A stretch of 64,000 nucleotides of DNA, from NCBI RefSeq assembly GCF_022869825.1, contig NZ_CP094971.1, positions 745,501-809,500 on the forward strand. Reading direction: 5' to 3'. The position numbers and the translations under genes are program-made. Each line of letters opens with the position of its first letter. Position 1 is the stretch's first letter. The notes below the pieces were generated by a model, which made no database searches, was not told the origin of the DNA, and saw only the letters and a list, made by a program, of their open reading frames with translations. The DNA is from Clostridium sp. BJN0001 (GTDB lineage: Bacteria; Bacillota; Clostridia; Clostridiales; Clostridiaceae). This document shows, piece by piece, positions 26,422-36,000 of this stretch.

Positions 26422-28650
26422 ATGTTTAAAGAATGGAATGAATTTAAAGAAGGAAACTGGCAGAAAGAGATAGATGTAAGAAACTTTATATTAAAAAATT
26501 ATACTGTTTATGAAGGAGATTCTTCATTTCTTGAAGGAATAACAGATAAGACAAAAAATGTTTGGGATAAGTGTTTAGAGCTTATAAAAAAAGAAATAAA
26601 GCAAGGAATAATTGATGTTGAAACTGATAAAGTATCAGGAATAAACAATTTTAAACCTGGATATATAGATAAAGAAAATGAAGTAATAGTAGGACTTCAG
26701 ACAGATGCACCTTTAAAGAGAATAGTTAACTTATATGGCGGAATGAGAATGGCTGAAAGTGCACTTAGTCAGTATGGATATAAGCTTAATGAGGATATAA
26801 AAAAGCATTTTTCACAGTATAGAAAAACACATAATGATGGAGTGTTTGATGCATATCCTAAGAGAACAAAAATAGCAAGACATGTAGGACTTTTAACAGG
26901 TCTTCCTGATGCATATGGAAGAGGAAGAATAATAGGAGACTATCGAAGAATTGCTCTTTATGGAATAGATTATCTTATTTCAGATAAGAAAAAAGATCTT
27001 GATAATTTAGACGGAACAATGAATGAAGATCGTATTAGACAAAGAGAAGAAGTGTCAATGCAGATAAGAGCACTTAAAGAAATACAAGACATGGCTATGT
27101 CATATGGAGTAGATATTTCAAAGCCTTCAGAAACTGCAAGAGAAGCAGTTCAAGCTACTTATTTTGGATATCTTGCTGGAGTTAAAGAAAATAACGGAGC
27201 AGCTACATCTCTTGGAAGAACATCAACATTCCTTGATATCTATATAGAGAGAGATTTAGAAAGAGGCTTAATAACAGAAAAAGAAGCTCAAGAAATGATA
27301 GATCAGTTTATCATAAAATTGAGACTTGTAAGACATTTAAGAACTCCTGAATATAATGAATTATTTGGAGGAGATCCAACATGGGTTACAGAATCAGTTG
27401 GAGGAATGACAATAACTGGAAGACCTATGGTTACCAAAAATTCATATAGATATTTAAATACACTTATTAATTTAGGTGCTGCACCAGAGCCTAATATTAC
27501 AGTATTATGGTCAGAAAAACTTCCAAAGAATTTCAAGAGATACTGTGCAGAAATTTCAATAAAGACAGATGCTATTCAGTATGAAAATGATGATGTAATG
27601 AGACCTATTTATGGAGATGATTATGCGATAGCATGTTGTGTATCTGCTATGAAAGTTGGAAAACAGATGCAGTTTTTTGGAGCAAGATGTAATTTAGCAA
27701 AATCTTTACTTCTTTCAATAAATGAAGGCTTTGATGAAATAAAATTTGAAAAAGTTGTTCCACATATTGAAAAGATGAATGATGAAATTTTAGAGTATGA
27801 TAAGGTAGTTAAAAGCTATAAAAAAGTTTTATCATATGTTGCTAATCTTTATGTAGATACAGTAAATATAATTCATTATATGCATGATAAATATGCATAT
27901 GAAGCAGGTCAGATGGCACTTCATGATACTTGTGTAGAAAGAATTATAGCATTTGGAGTTGCAGGTCTTTCAGTTGCAGTTGACTCACTTTCTGCTATAA
28001 AGTATGCAAAGGTAAAGCCTATAAGAAATGATAATGGTATAGCTGTTTCATTTGATGTTACAGGAGATTTCCCAAAGTATGGAAATGATGATGACAGAGT
28101 AGATGATATTGCAACTGATTTACTAACTATTTTCATAAAAGAACTTAAAAAACATAAAACTTATAGAGATGCATATCATACTTTATCTGCTCTTACTATT
28201 ACATCAAATGTAATGTATGGTAAGAAAACAGGAACAACTCCTGATGGAAGAAAGAAAGGTGAACCACTAGCTCCTGGAGCTAATCCAATGCATGGACGTG
28301 ATGAAAATGGAGCTTTAGCATCATTAAATTCAGTCGCTAAGATACCTTATAGAGATGTATGCCAGGATGGAATTTCAAATACATTCTCAATAGTTCCACA
28401 AGCATTAGGACAGGATGAAAAAATGAGAGAAAATAATCTCGTTTCAATACTAGATGGATATTTTGTTCAAGGAGCACATCATTTAAATGTTAATGTATTA
28501 AATAGAGAAACATTAATTGATGCAATGAATAATCCAGAAAAATATCCTACACTTACAATAAGAGTATCAGGATATGCTGTTAACTTTAATAGATTATCAA
28601 GAGAACAGCAGCAAGAAGTTATAAAAAGAACATTCCATGAATCAATTTAA
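26422..28650 (+). CDS. pflB: Formate C-acetyltransferase (pyruvate formate-lyase)
   Basis: 742-aa glycyl-radical enzyme splitting pyruvate and CoA into acetyl-CoA and formate; in clostridia it mainly supplies formate for one-carbon metabolism. The catalytic Cys-Cys pair is in ACCVSAM; the C-terminal glycyl-radical loop is [28 protein letters not shown] is diagnostic for PFL rather than glycerol dehydratase. Ribosome site AAGGAG. Confidence 0.96.
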   Translation: MFKEWNEFKEGNWQKEIDVRNFILKNYTVYEGDSSFLEGITDKTKNVWDKCLELIKKEIKQGIIDVETDKVSGINNFKPGYIDKENEVIVGLQTDAPLKRIVNLYGGMRMAESALSQYGYKLNEDIKKHFSQYRKTHNDGVFDAYPKRTKIARHVGLLTGLPDAYGRGRIIGDYRRIALYGIDYLISDKKKDLDNLDGTMNEDRIRQREEVSMQIRALKEIQDMAMSYGVDISKPSETAREAVQATYFGYLAGVKENNGAATSLGRTSTFLDIYIERDLERGLITEKEAQEMIDQFIIKLRLVRHLRTPEYNELFGGDPTWVTESVGGMTITGRPMVTKNSYRYLNTLINLGAAPEPNITVLWSEKLPKNFKRYCAEISIKTDAIQYENDDVMRPIYGDDYAIACCVSAMKVGKQMQFFGARCNLAKSLLLSINEGFDEIKFEKVVPHIEKMNDEILEYDKVVKSYKKVLSYVANLYVDTVNIIHYMHDKYAYEAGQMALHDTCVERIIAFGVAGLSVAVDSLSAIKYAKVKPIRNDNGIAVSFDVTGDFPKYGNDDDRVDDIATDLLTIFIKELKKHKTYRDAYHTLSALTITSNVMYGKKTGTTPDGRKKGEPLAPGANPMHGRDENGALASLNSVAKIPYRDVCQDGISNTFSIVPQALGQDEKMRENNLVSILDGYFVQGAHHLNVNVLNRETLIDAMNNPEKYPTLTIRVSGYAVNFNRLSREQQQEVIKRTFHESI

Positions 28651-28711
28651 AAAAATAGTAAAATTTAAATTATAGTTTTCTAAATTAAAATTAAAGCTTA
28701 TTTATATAAAG

Positions 28712-28774
28712 GACAGTGGACAAATGATGAAAAGATTAATTCTTTTCTATAAAATTTGTCTACTGTCTTTTTTT
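28712..28774 (+). terminator. Terminator after pflB
   Basis: Long two-part stem: GACAGTGGACAAAT pairs with ATTTGTCTACTGTC (one G-T) around an inner GAAAAGA/TCTTTTC helix, followed by T7. The outer arm uses the same GGACAAAT words as the multi-hairpin elements. Confidence 0.9.
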
Positions 28775-28791
28775 AATCTGCTTATTATAAG

Positions 28792-29406
28792 CTACTTGTT
28801 TTTAAGAATATTTGAAAAATATCCTCTTTTTATAAATCCCTTTTTTAGTCCATAAATTACAGTAAGATATGTAGCTGTTGTATCAAATCTTGCATCATGA
28901 TATGCTTCAGAACTTTGGAATAATTTTTTAGAATGCTCTGAGATATCATTTTCTGTTATCTTTAAAAAGTCTACGACTTCAGAAAGACGTGGATTTTTTG
29001 TGTTTCCATTTGGATTTTTTATGTCACATATATTTTTATAATATGCCATTGTACAGAATTTATCTTTAGGTATAAAGATTTCTCCAAGACATTCAAGTTC
29101 ATGTTTTAAAAATTTTATATCAAAATTTACATTGTGTCCAATTAAGAAATCAGCTTCTTTAAAATCATTTATAAAATTCTCATATAAATCTTCAAAATAC
29201 TGTCCATTTGACAATTCATAAAGTTTTTCCATTGAAAAACCATGAACTTCTTGAGCTGAAGGATCCATTTCATCAACTGAAAAGAAATAGTTATGTCCTT
29301 TTGTTATTTGAGGTTTTGCTGATGCATCTACAGTAATATAACTAAGCTGACAAATGCTGCCAGGTTTTATGCTTGTAGTTTCAGTATCAAAAAATAATAA
29401 TTTCAT
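28792..29406 (-). CDS. 3'-5' exonuclease, DEDDh family (DnaQ-like)
   Basis: 204-aa exonuclease. ExoI is LFFDTETTS (DxE), ExoII GHNVNFDIKFL (Asp), ExoIII EAYHDARFDTTAT (His and Asp), so all four catalytic acids and the His are present. It may trim DNA or RNA; stand-alone proteins like this are often called DNA polymerase III epsilon-like. Faces pflB convergently, with the pflB terminator between them, and is divergent from ldh. Confidence 0.88.
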   Translation of the reverse strand: MKLLFFDTETTSIKPGSICQLSYITVDASAKPQITKGHNYFFSVDEMDPSAQEVHGFSMEKLYELSNGQYFEDLYENFINDFKEADFLIGHNVNFDIKFLKHELECLGEIFIPKDKFCTMAYYKNICDIKNPNGNTKNPRLSEVVDFLKITENDISEHSKKLFQSSEAYHDARFDTTATYLTVIYGLKKGFIKRGYFSNILKNK

Positions 29407-29599
29407 TAAATAATCTCCTTAAAAATTTTTACATTAACAAAATAATTATATATTAATAAAAAAGATTTTTAAATGATTGATTAATAAATATATTTTTATG
29501 TTTTGGAAATAATAACATAAAAGAAAAAAATTTTTATTTATGAGTAGAGTATACTATAATAGAAAAGCAAAGACATTTTATTTAGGAGGAGAGTATATA

Positions 29600-30562
29600 A
29601 TGTTAAAAACAAAACGTAAAATTTCAATAATAGGTGCAGGATTTGTAGGAGCAACTACAGCTTACTCACTTATGCAAAGCGGTGTCGCAACAGAAATATG
29701 TATAAATGATATAAATATGGATAGAGCTATGGGTGAGGCAATGGATCTTGTTCATGGAACTTCTTTTGTAAAACCAGTTAAAATATATGCTGGAAGTTTA
29801 TCTGAAACAAAGGATTCAGATATAGTAATTATAACAGCAGGAGCTGCACAAAAAGAAGGAGAAACAAGACTTGATTTAATTGATAAGAATTATAAGATTT
29901 TTAAAAGCTTTATACCACAAGTTGCAAAGTTTAGTCCAAATGCAGTTTTACTTGTATTATCAAATCCATGTGATGTTTTAGCATACATAACATATAAGTT
30001 ATCAGGTTTTCCAAAAGAAAGAGTAATTGGTTCAGGAACAGTTCTTGATACATCAAGACTTAAGTATGTAATTGGAAAATACTTTGAGGTAAGTGATAAT
30101 AATGTTCATGCATATGTATTAGGAGAACATGGAGATAGTGAAGTTGTAAGCTGGAGTACAGCAACTATTGCTGGACAGTCATTTGAAGAGTGCGCTAAAG
30201 AGTTTGATCTTGAATGGGATGACGAAATAAAAAGAGTAATAGAACAAGATGTTAAAGATGCAGCATATGAGATAATAAGCAGAAAGAAAGCAACATATTT
30301 TGCAGTAGCACTTGCAACAACAAGAATAGCTCAGGCATTATTAAGAGACGAAAATACAATTTTAACTGTTTCAACTCTTTTAGAAGGACAATATGGAATT
30401 TCAGATGTTCATTTAGCTATTCCAACTCTTTTAAACAGTAAGGGTGCAGTAAAAATAGTTAATCCTCCAATTAAATCTCCTGCAGAACTTAAAAAATTAA
30501 GAGATTCTGCTGATGTTTTAAAATCACATATTAAAAAAGTTTTAGAGCAAGATAACTTATAA
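29600..30562 (+). CDS. ldh: L-lactate dehydrogenase
   Basis: 320-aa NAD-dependent enzyme reducing pyruvate to L-lactate. GAGFVGATTAY is the Rossmann loop, LVLSNPCDVLAYI the NAD/substrate region and GEHGDSE contains the catalytic His. Malate dehydrogenase is less likely given the length and the GEHGDSEV context. I use ATG 29600, 6 nt after AGGAGGAG; the frame extends upstream to 29540 but over the -10-like TATAAT (29555-29560). I looked for a Rex operator and found no convincing one. Confidence 0.93.
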   Translation: MLKTKRKISIIGAGFVGATTAYSLMQSGVATEICINDINMDRAMGEAMDLVHGTSFVKPVKIYAGSLSETKDSDIVIITAGAAQKEGETRLDLIDKNYKIFKSFIPQVAKFSPNAVLLVLSNPCDVLAYITYKLSGFPKERVIGSGTVLDTSRLKYVIGKYFEVSDNNVHAYVLGEHGDSEVVSWSTATIAGQSFEECAKEFDLEWDDEIKRVIEQDVKDAAYEIISRKKATYFAVALATTRIAQALLRDENTILTVSTLLEGQYGISDVHLAIPTLLNSKGAVKIVNPPIKSPAELKKLRDSADVLKSHIKKVLEQDNL

Positions 30563-30563
30563 A

Positions 30564-30592
30564 TTGACAAAGAAATCCTGCTAAATTATAAT
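30564..30592 (+). promoter_or_regulatory. Consensus promoter of asnA
   Basis: TTGACA (30564-30569), exactly 17 bp, TATAAT (30587-30592). About 80 nt of leader follow; no T-box or riboswitch seen in it. Confidence 0.9.
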
Positions 30593-30680
30593 CTAAAGTA
30601 TGCTGTCGTTGTAGATAAATTAAGATTTTTGTCTTATATATTTTAGGCAGAGAAAAAGATTATTAATATGGAGGTATATT

Positions 30681-31697
30681 ATGAAAATTGATGGTGTTAT
30701 TATACCTGAAGGGTATAAAAGCAAGTATTCATTAATTGAAACAGAAGTTCAGATAAAGAAAATCAAAGATTTTTTTGAAAAAACTTTAGCTGAAAATTTA
30801 AATCTAACAAGAGTTTCTGCACCTCTTTTTGTTGAGCCTGATACAGGAATTAACGATAATTTAAATGGTGTTGAAAGACCAGTTGGTTTTGATATCAAGA
30901 TAGCAAACAAAGATGTACAGATTGTGCAATCACTTGCAAAGTGGAAAAGATACAGCCTTTTTAGATATGGATTTAAAAAAGGAGAAGGTCTTTATGCAGA
31001 TATGAATGCAATAAGAAGAGATGAAGAAGTTCTTGATAATCTTCATTCTGTATATGTTGATCAGTGGGACTGGGAAAAAATAATAGATAAGTCTGAAAGA
31101 AATATTGAAACATTAAAATGTGTAGTAAATAAAATATATGATGCTTTCAAGAAGACAGAAAAGTTTTCATGTGAAGAACTTATCAAAGAAGAAAAATATT
31201 TACCAGAAAAAATATTTTTTGTAACAACTCAAGACCTTGAGGATAAATATCCACATAAAACACCTTCTGAAAGAGAAGACATTGTAGCAAAAGAACATAA
31301 AGCTGTATTTATCATGCAGATTGGTGGAGCTTTAAGATCAGGAAAGAAACATGATGGAAGATCTCCTGACTATGATGATTGGAAACTTAATGGAGATATA
31401 ATATTCTATAATCCTCTTCTTAAAAGAGCATTTGAAGTTTCTTCAATGGGAATAAGAGTTGATGAAAAAGCTTTAGATGAGCAGCTTAAGATATCAGGCT
31501 GTGATGATAGAAGAAATCTTAAATTCCACAAAATGCTTTTAGAAGGAAAACTTCCATATACAATTGGTGGAGGAATCGGCCAGTCAAGAATATGTATGTA
31601 TTTTCTTAAAAAAGCTCATATAGGTGAAGTTCAATCTTCAGTATGGGATGAAAAGAATATAAAAGCATGTAAGGAACATGAAATAACATTATTATAA
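30681..31697 (+). CDS. asnA: Aspartate--ammonia ligase
   Basis: 338-aa class-II-synthetase-like enzyme making asparagine from aspartate, ammonia and ATP. Characteristic pieces are [38 protein letters not shown], then [12 protein letters not shown] and [19 protein letters not shown] ribosome site. Its terminator is immediately followed by the group II intron. Confidence 0.95.
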   Translation: MKIDGVIIPEGYKSKYSLIETEVQIKKIKDFFEKTLAENLNLTRVSAPLFVEPDTGINDNLNGVERPVGFDIKIANKDVQIVQSLAKWKRYSLFRYGFKKGEGLYADMNAIRRDEEVLDNLHSVYVDQWDWEKIIDKSERNIETLKCVVNKIYDAFKKTEKFSCEELIKEEKYLPEKIFFVTTQDLEDKYPHKTPSEREDIVAKEHKAVFIMQIGGALRSGKKHDGRSPDYDDWKLNGDIIFYNPLLKRAFEVSSMGIRVDEKALDEQLKISGCDDRRNLKFHKMLLEGKLPYTIGGGIGQSRICMYFLKKAHIGEVQSSVWDEKNIKACKEHEITLL

Positions 31698-31700
31698 AAG

Positions 31701-31737
31701 TAAGGCAGAAGCATTTTGTTTCTGCCTTATTTTTATA
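31701..31737 (+). terminator. Terminator after asnA (intron insertion target)
   Basis: Ten-pair stem TAAGGCAGAA/TTCTGCCTTA, loop GCATTTTGT, then TTTTTATA. The group II intron starts at the next base. Confidence 0.92.
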
Positions 31738-33659
31738 GTGTGCCCAGCATGGGCACGTGCTAATCGGTGAAAGTCCGTAATGGGGGCTGATAGTGCCAAC
31801 CATTAGCTTAAGACAAGGGTGTCCATCGCAAGGTGGAATCTGAAGGAAGTCGGCGGCAAAGCCTTGGTCTGAGGAATACGAACCACATCTGAGGCTCAAT
31901 TCCGTGGGTGAACTTGCTATACAAAGTAAAGCCCAATAACTATCCGAAACGGAAAGAGTAAATGTGGCAGATAGATGAGGTGAAAGTACGTGTTCTTACC
32001 TGGGGAGGTCTGATAGATAAGTGCCTAAAGAAATTAAGTTTCTAGGTACAACCTATATAGTGATATATAGCTGAACTATCAGAAGTCAGCAGAAGTCATA
32101 GTAACTCCGCTAATCGCGATAGCGGATGAAGGACTGAACGTTAGGAGGTTTACAACTTTGGATAAATCAAAGAAATTGCAAAGAAAGCAGAAAACTCAAT
32201 ATAGAGACCAATTGATGGAAGTAGAAGTGGAACTTCAAGGTAAATCAAAGGTGCCGAGCAATCCTATGGTTTTACCAAATAGAGAAAGCGTAAACGATGG
32301 AGCATTTGATACTAGTAGATTACTTGAAGAAGTTCTAGAAAGAAATAATATGCTTTCAGCACTTAAAAGAGTAATTAGCAATAAAGGTAGCCATGGTGTC
32401 GATGGAATGAAGACCGATGAACTTCGTGAGCATATCAAGAAACACTGGGAAACAATTAAAGCTAAACTACTAGAAAATAGATATAACCCATCACCTGTAA
32501 GGAGAAAAGAAATATCCAAGCCAGATGGTGGAATTAGATTATTAGGGATACCAACTGTACAAGATAGATTGATTCAACAGGCTATTGCTCAAGTTTTATC
32601 TAAAATATATGAACCTTTATTTTCTGAAAATAGTTTCGGATTCCGTCCTCGTAGAGGAGCAAAGGATGCTATAACAAAATCAAAACAATATATAAATCAA
32701 GGAAATAGATGGGTTGTAGATATGGATTTAGAGAAATTCTTTGATAAAGTTAATCATGATATTCTTATGAGTAAACTTGAAAAGAAGATACAAGACAAAA
32801 GATTGTTAGCATTAATAAGAAAATACCTCAAAAGCGGAATTCTCATTAATGGGGTTTCAGTAACAAGTGAAGAAGGAACACCGCAAGGTGGTCCGTTAAG
32901 TCCATTATTAGCTAATATAATGTTAGATGAATTAGATAAAGAACTTGAAAGACGAGGTCACAAATTTTGCAGATATGCAGATGATAATAATGTATATGTC
33001 AAAAGTAAAAGAGCAGGACTTAGAGTAATGAAATCTATGACAAATATAATTGAAAATAATTTAAAGCTTAAAGTAAATAAGGATAAAAGTGCAGTAGACT
33101 TTGTATCTAAACGAAAATTTTTAGGATTTTCGTTTTACTTTTCGAGAAGCGGAGCAGAAATAAGAATCCATGAGAAATCCCTAAAGAGATTTAAGGAGAA
33201 GGTCAAATTCTATACTAATAGAAATAAAGGAATTAGCATGGAATACAGACTATTAAAATTAAATCAAATCACAAGAGGGTGGATTAATTATTATGGAATT
33301 GCTAACGCTCGCGGAAAGCTAGTAGAACTAGACAAATGGATTAGAAGAAGACTAAGAGCTTGCATATGGAAACAATGGAAGAAGATTAGCACTAAACAAA
33401 GAAATTTAGCTAAACTAGGAATCAATAAATACAAAGCATGGGAATATGCAAATACAAGAAAAGGCTATTGGAGAATCTCCAAAAGCCCTATACTAAACAA
33501 CTCTCTAAATAATAAATACCTAGAATCTCTAGGATTTATTAGTCTAACACAAACATATCAAATGATACATTAATTTCTGATGAACCGCCGTATACCGAAC
33601 GGTACGTACGGTGGTGTGAGAGGACGCTAAATAAAATAATTATTTAGCTCCTACTCGAT
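31738..33659 (+). mobile_element. Group IIC intron (about 1.9 kb) with encoded maturase
   Basis: The 5' end GTGTG (31738-31742) is the usual group II boundary and the following ~400 nt are highly structured (for example CCCAGCATGGGCACGTGCTA and GGTGAAAGTCCGTAATGG segments). The 3' end has domain V (GAACCGCCGTATACCGAACG..TACGGTGGTGTGAGAGG, 33581-33624) and domain VI with a bulged A (CCTACTCGAT) ending about 33659. The encoded reverse transcriptase resembles the Geobacillus GsI-IIC enzyme and lacks an HNH endonuclease. Insertion directly behind a terminator stem and T-tract is the known targeting habit of IIC introns. Looks intact. Confidence 0.92.
32158..33573 (+). CDS. ltrA: Group II intron reverse transcriptase/maturase (IIC type)
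   Basis: 471-aa intron-encoded protein for splicing and retrohoming. TTG start behind TAGGAGGTT. RT motifs: GVDGMKTDELREH, KPDGGIRLLGIPTVQDRLIQ, FGFRPRRGAKDA, VDMDLEKFFDKVNHD, EGTPQGGPLSPLLANIML, catalytic YADD (~273-276), KFLGFSF. The maturase X domain follows (RGWINYYGIAN, IRRRLRACIWKQWK, TRKGYWRISKSPILNNSL). No HNH domain at the C-terminus, as in class C. The ~60-residue N-terminal extension before LLEEVLERN is longer than in GsI-IIC. No truncation or lost motif seen. Confidence 0.95.
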   Translation: MDKSKKLQRKQKTQYRDQLMEVEVELQGKSKVPSNPMVLPNRESVNDGAFDTSRLLEEVLERNNMLSALKRVISNKGSHGVDGMKTDELREHIKKHWETIKAKLLENRYNPSPVRRKEISKPDGGIRLLGIPTVQDRLIQQAIAQVLSKIYEPLFSENSFGFRPRRGAKDAITKSKQYINQGNRWVVDMDLEKFFDKVNHDILMSKLEKKIQDKRLLALIRKYLKSGILINGVSVTSEEGTPQGGPLSPLLANIMLDELDKELERRGHKFCRYADDNNVYVKSKRAGLRVMKSMTNIIENNLKLKVNKDKSAVDFVSKRKFLGFSFYFSRSGAEIRIHEKSLKRFKEKVKFYTNRNKGISMEYRLLKLNQITRGWINYYGIANARGKLVELDKWIRRRLRACIWKQWKKISTKQRNLAKLGINKYKAWEYANTRKGYWRISKSPILNNSLNNKYLESLGFISLTQTYQMIH

Positions 33660-33739
33660 TAGTAAATTAATTAAAAAAGCATAAAAATGATGGTACTATC
33701 AAAAAAAAATAAAAAAATAATAATAATATCAAAAAAACA

Positions 33740-33768
33740 TTGACAAAGGATATGTTAGCATATATACT
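33740..33768 (+). promoter_or_regulatory. Promoter upstream of the rpiR operon
   Basis: TTGACA (33740-33745), 17-bp spacer, TATACT (33763-33768), just after the intron. A terminator-like hairpin follows about 35 nt later, before the first gene. Confidence 0.75.
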
Positions 33769-33803
33769 TTACCTAAAGATAAATAAAGAACTTGAATGAC
33801 AAA

Positions 33804-33834
33804 GGCGTCACGATTATATCGTGGCGTCTTTTTT
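33804..33834 (+). terminator. Leader terminator/attenuator before rpiR-family gene
   Basis: Stem GGCGTCACGAT/ATCGTGGCGTC with loop TAT and T6. It lies between a good promoter and the first gene, so transcripts would be cut at about 60 nt unless readthrough occurs. The leader before it (~29 nt) is too short for any riboswitch I know. Confidence 0.75.
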
Positions 33835-33871
33835 ATTTAAACAGCTATGATTGAATTAAGAAAGAAGAGTA

Positions 33872-34720
33872 ATGAATATGAAAGAAAATGAACTTAGAAA
33901 AAAAATAAATGCAGTTTCTCAAAGTTCAGCTATATTTAAAAAAATAGGAAAATTTATTGAAAATAATTGGGAAAGCATTTGTTTTATGACAGCTACTGAG
34001 GTTGCAAAAAAGCTAAATATAAGCCAGGGAAGTGTATCAAGATTTTGTAGTGAACTTGGTTTCGTAGGATTTAATGAATTTGTAAAGATAATGCAGGAAA
34101 TTCATCAAGAAGGTGCAATGACTGCACCAAAAAGACTTGAAAAAATAAAGAATGATGAATCAGGTTACAAAGAGATAATTGAATCAGAAAAAAATAATTT
34201 GAATATGATACCAGAAATAATGTTAAAAAATGATTTTAAAAATATTGTTGATAAAATTGTAAAAAGTAAAAAAGTGATACTTATCTCGGCAAGACTTTCT
34301 GCAACGCTTCTTCAAAGTTTTGAATATACTCTTTCTAAAATAAGAGATAATGTTGAAATTGTAATTCCTGGAAGTTCTGCTTGGAATAATATAGTTTTAA
34401 ACAACCCTAAAGATACTTTTGTTTTTGTAATTTCTTTTCCACGATATCCAGCTTTATTGCTAAATAAATTAAAAGATATGAATGACTGTGGATATGAAAT
34501 AGGACTTATGACAAATAGTATGGTGTGTCCACTAATTTCTTTTTCAAAGTATTATATAGAAGTTCCAATTTCTTATGGCAGCTTTTTTGATATATATACA
34601 ACTGCAACAGTATTATTAAATTTTATAGTAATGGAAGCAGCAAAGAAAATTAAAAATCTTGAAAAGAGAATTAACGAATTAGAAAAATATGAACAAAAAG
34701 AAATAACCTATATTTCTTAG
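33872..34720 (+). CDS. RpiR-family transcriptional regulator (HTH + SIS)
   Basis: 282-aa regulator. The N-terminal HTH_6 has FMTATEVAKKLNISQGSVSR followed by FCSELGFVGFNEF, the RpiR signature. The central SIS domain (residues ~110-240) would bind a sugar phosphate or other effector; its usual S-x-x-S loop reads ISARLSATLL. It starts an operon with two amidohydrolases and an amino-acid-type ABC transporter and so probably senses a substrate or intermediate of that pathway. RpiR members also control purine and amino-sugar catabolism. Confidence 0.87.
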   Translation: MNMKENELRKKINAVSQSSAIFKKIGKFIENNWESICFMTATEVAKKLNISQGSVSRFCSELGFVGFNEFVKIMQEIHQEGAMTAPKRLEKIKNDESGYKEIIESEKNNLNMIPEIMLKNDFKNIVDKIVKSKKVILISARLSATLLQSFEYTLSKIRDNVEIVIPGSSAWNNIVLNNPKDTFVFVISFPRYPALLLNKLKDMNDCGYEIGLMTNSMVCPLISFSKYYIEVPISYGSFFDIYTTATVLLNFIVMEAAKKIKNLEKRINELEKYEQKEITYIS

Positions 34721-34732
34721 AAAGGACAAAAA

Positions 34733-35980
34733 ATGAAGATAAATGGTAAAAGATTAGAAAATAATATTGAAACATTATCTCTTTTTGGAAAAGATAAGGA
34801 AGGCGGAATTTATAGATCTATAGGAAGTAGTAGTGATTTAGAGGCAAGAAAATGGTTATGTGAGCAGTTTGAAAAATTAGGAGCAGAAATAAGAATTGAT
34901 GCAATGGCTAATATATTTGCAACAATGAAAGGAAAAGAAGATATTTTGCCTTTAGCAATTGGTTCACATCATGATGCAGTCCCAAATGGAGGAAAATATG
35001 ATGGAGCTATGGGTGTACTTTTAGCACTAGAAGTAATGAATACTTTATGTGAAGAAAAAATACAATTGAGACATCCATATCAAGCTATATTATTTACAGC
35101 AGAAGAGCCTAATCCATTTGGCATATCTACAATGGGAAGCAGGAGTATAACAGGAAAGATAAAATATGATTTACTTAAAAAGAGTAAAAACTCTGAAAAT
35201 GGAATGCTTCTTTCAACTGCTATAAAAAATGCTGGAGGTAATATAGATAACTTAGAATGTGATCAGATGAAAAAAAATCAGCTTAGTGCATTTATAGAAT
35301 GTCATATAGAGCAGAGTAGAAACTTAGAAAATAATAATCTTCCACTTGGAGTTGTTTCTACAATTACCGGAATTTATCGAGAAAAAATTACTATAAAAGG
35401 GGAAGCAAATCATTCTGGAACAACTTCAATGACAAATAGAAAAGATGCTCTTACAGCTTCATCAGAGCTTATATTAAATATAGAAAGTATAGCTAAAGAT
35501 TATCAAAAAACAGAAATTGTTTCTACAGTTGGAAACTTAAATGTTTATCCTAATGCTGCAAATATAATTCCAGATAAGGTTAACTTAATTATGGAAATAA
35601 GGACTCCAGATGAATCATATAAAAATGATTTTATAAAGAAAATTGATAATGTTATATACGATATTGAAAATAGAAGAGGGGTAATTATAAAAAGAGAAGT
35701 TAATTTAAATCAAAGTGGAGTCAAAATGGATTCAAAAATAATTGAAGTCTTAGAAAAGCATGTAAAAACAGAACAAGATAAATCAATTAAGCTTGTTAGT
35801 ATGGCAGGACATGATGCTGTACATATGACAGATATAACAAAGGTAGGAATGCTTTTTGTTAGAAGCAAGGATGGAAAAAGTCATTGCAAAGAAGAATATA
35901 CAAAACCTCAAGATATAGAGAAAGCAGGCAATACATTAATAAATACTTTAATAGAATTAGATAAAACACTTGATATATAA
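34733..35980 (+). CDS. M20-family amidase: N-carbamoyl-L-amino-acid hydrolase / allantoate amidohydrolase type
   Basis: 415-aa metallo-amidohydrolase that removes a carbamoyl or ureido group from substrates such as N-carbamoyl amino acids, ureidopropionate or allantoate. Metal ligands: SHHDAVPNGGKYDGAMG (His and Asp), AEEPNPFG (Glu), HIEQSRNLE (His). The dimerisation lid has GEANHSGTTSM, and MAGHDAVHM the C-terminal His. Length and motifs fit the HyuC/AllC/beta-ureidopropionase group; motifs alone do not give the substrate. Starts 12 nt after the regulator stop. Confidence 0.88.
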   Translation: MKINGKRLENNIETLSLFGKDKEGGIYRSIGSSSDLEARKWLCEQFEKLGAEIRIDAMANIFATMKGKEDILPLAIGSHHDAVPNGGKYDGAMGVLLALEVMNTLCEEKIQLRHPYQAILFTAEEPNPFGISTMGSRSITGKIKYDLLKKSKNSENGMLLSTAIKNAGGNIDNLECDQMKKNQLSAFIECHIEQSRNLENNNLPLGVVSTITGIYREKITIKGEANHSGTTSMTNRKDALTASSELILNIESIAKDYQKTEIVSTVGNLNVYPNAANIIPDKVNLIMEIRTPDESYKNDFIKKIDNVIYDIENRRGVIIKREVNLNQSGVKMDSKIIEVLEKHVKTEQDKSIKLVSMAGHDAVHMTDITKVGMLFVRSKDGKSHCKEEYTKPQDIEKAGNTLINTLIELDKTLDI

Positions 35981-36000
35981 AAAAGTGTGGAAAGGAAATT

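Noticed and set aside
26422-28650. Glycerol/diol dehydratase or other glycyl-radical enzyme instead of PFL
   Set aside because: The adjacent Cys-Cys pair (ACCVSAM) and the short activase with a single CxxxCxxC cluster are those of pyruvate formate-lyase.
29407-29599. Rex operator upstream of ldh
   Set aside because: TTAACAAAATAATTATATAT is only a partial match to TTGTTAA-N4-TTAACAA; A+T-rich background explains it.
30593-30680. T-box leader before asnA
   Set aside because: Only ~85 nt, without the T-box consensus, specifier stem or terminator.
31606-31899. 97-codon minus-strand ORF over the asnA end and intron 5' region
   Set aside because: Antisense of conserved intron RNA structure; such ORFs recur with every copy of these introns.
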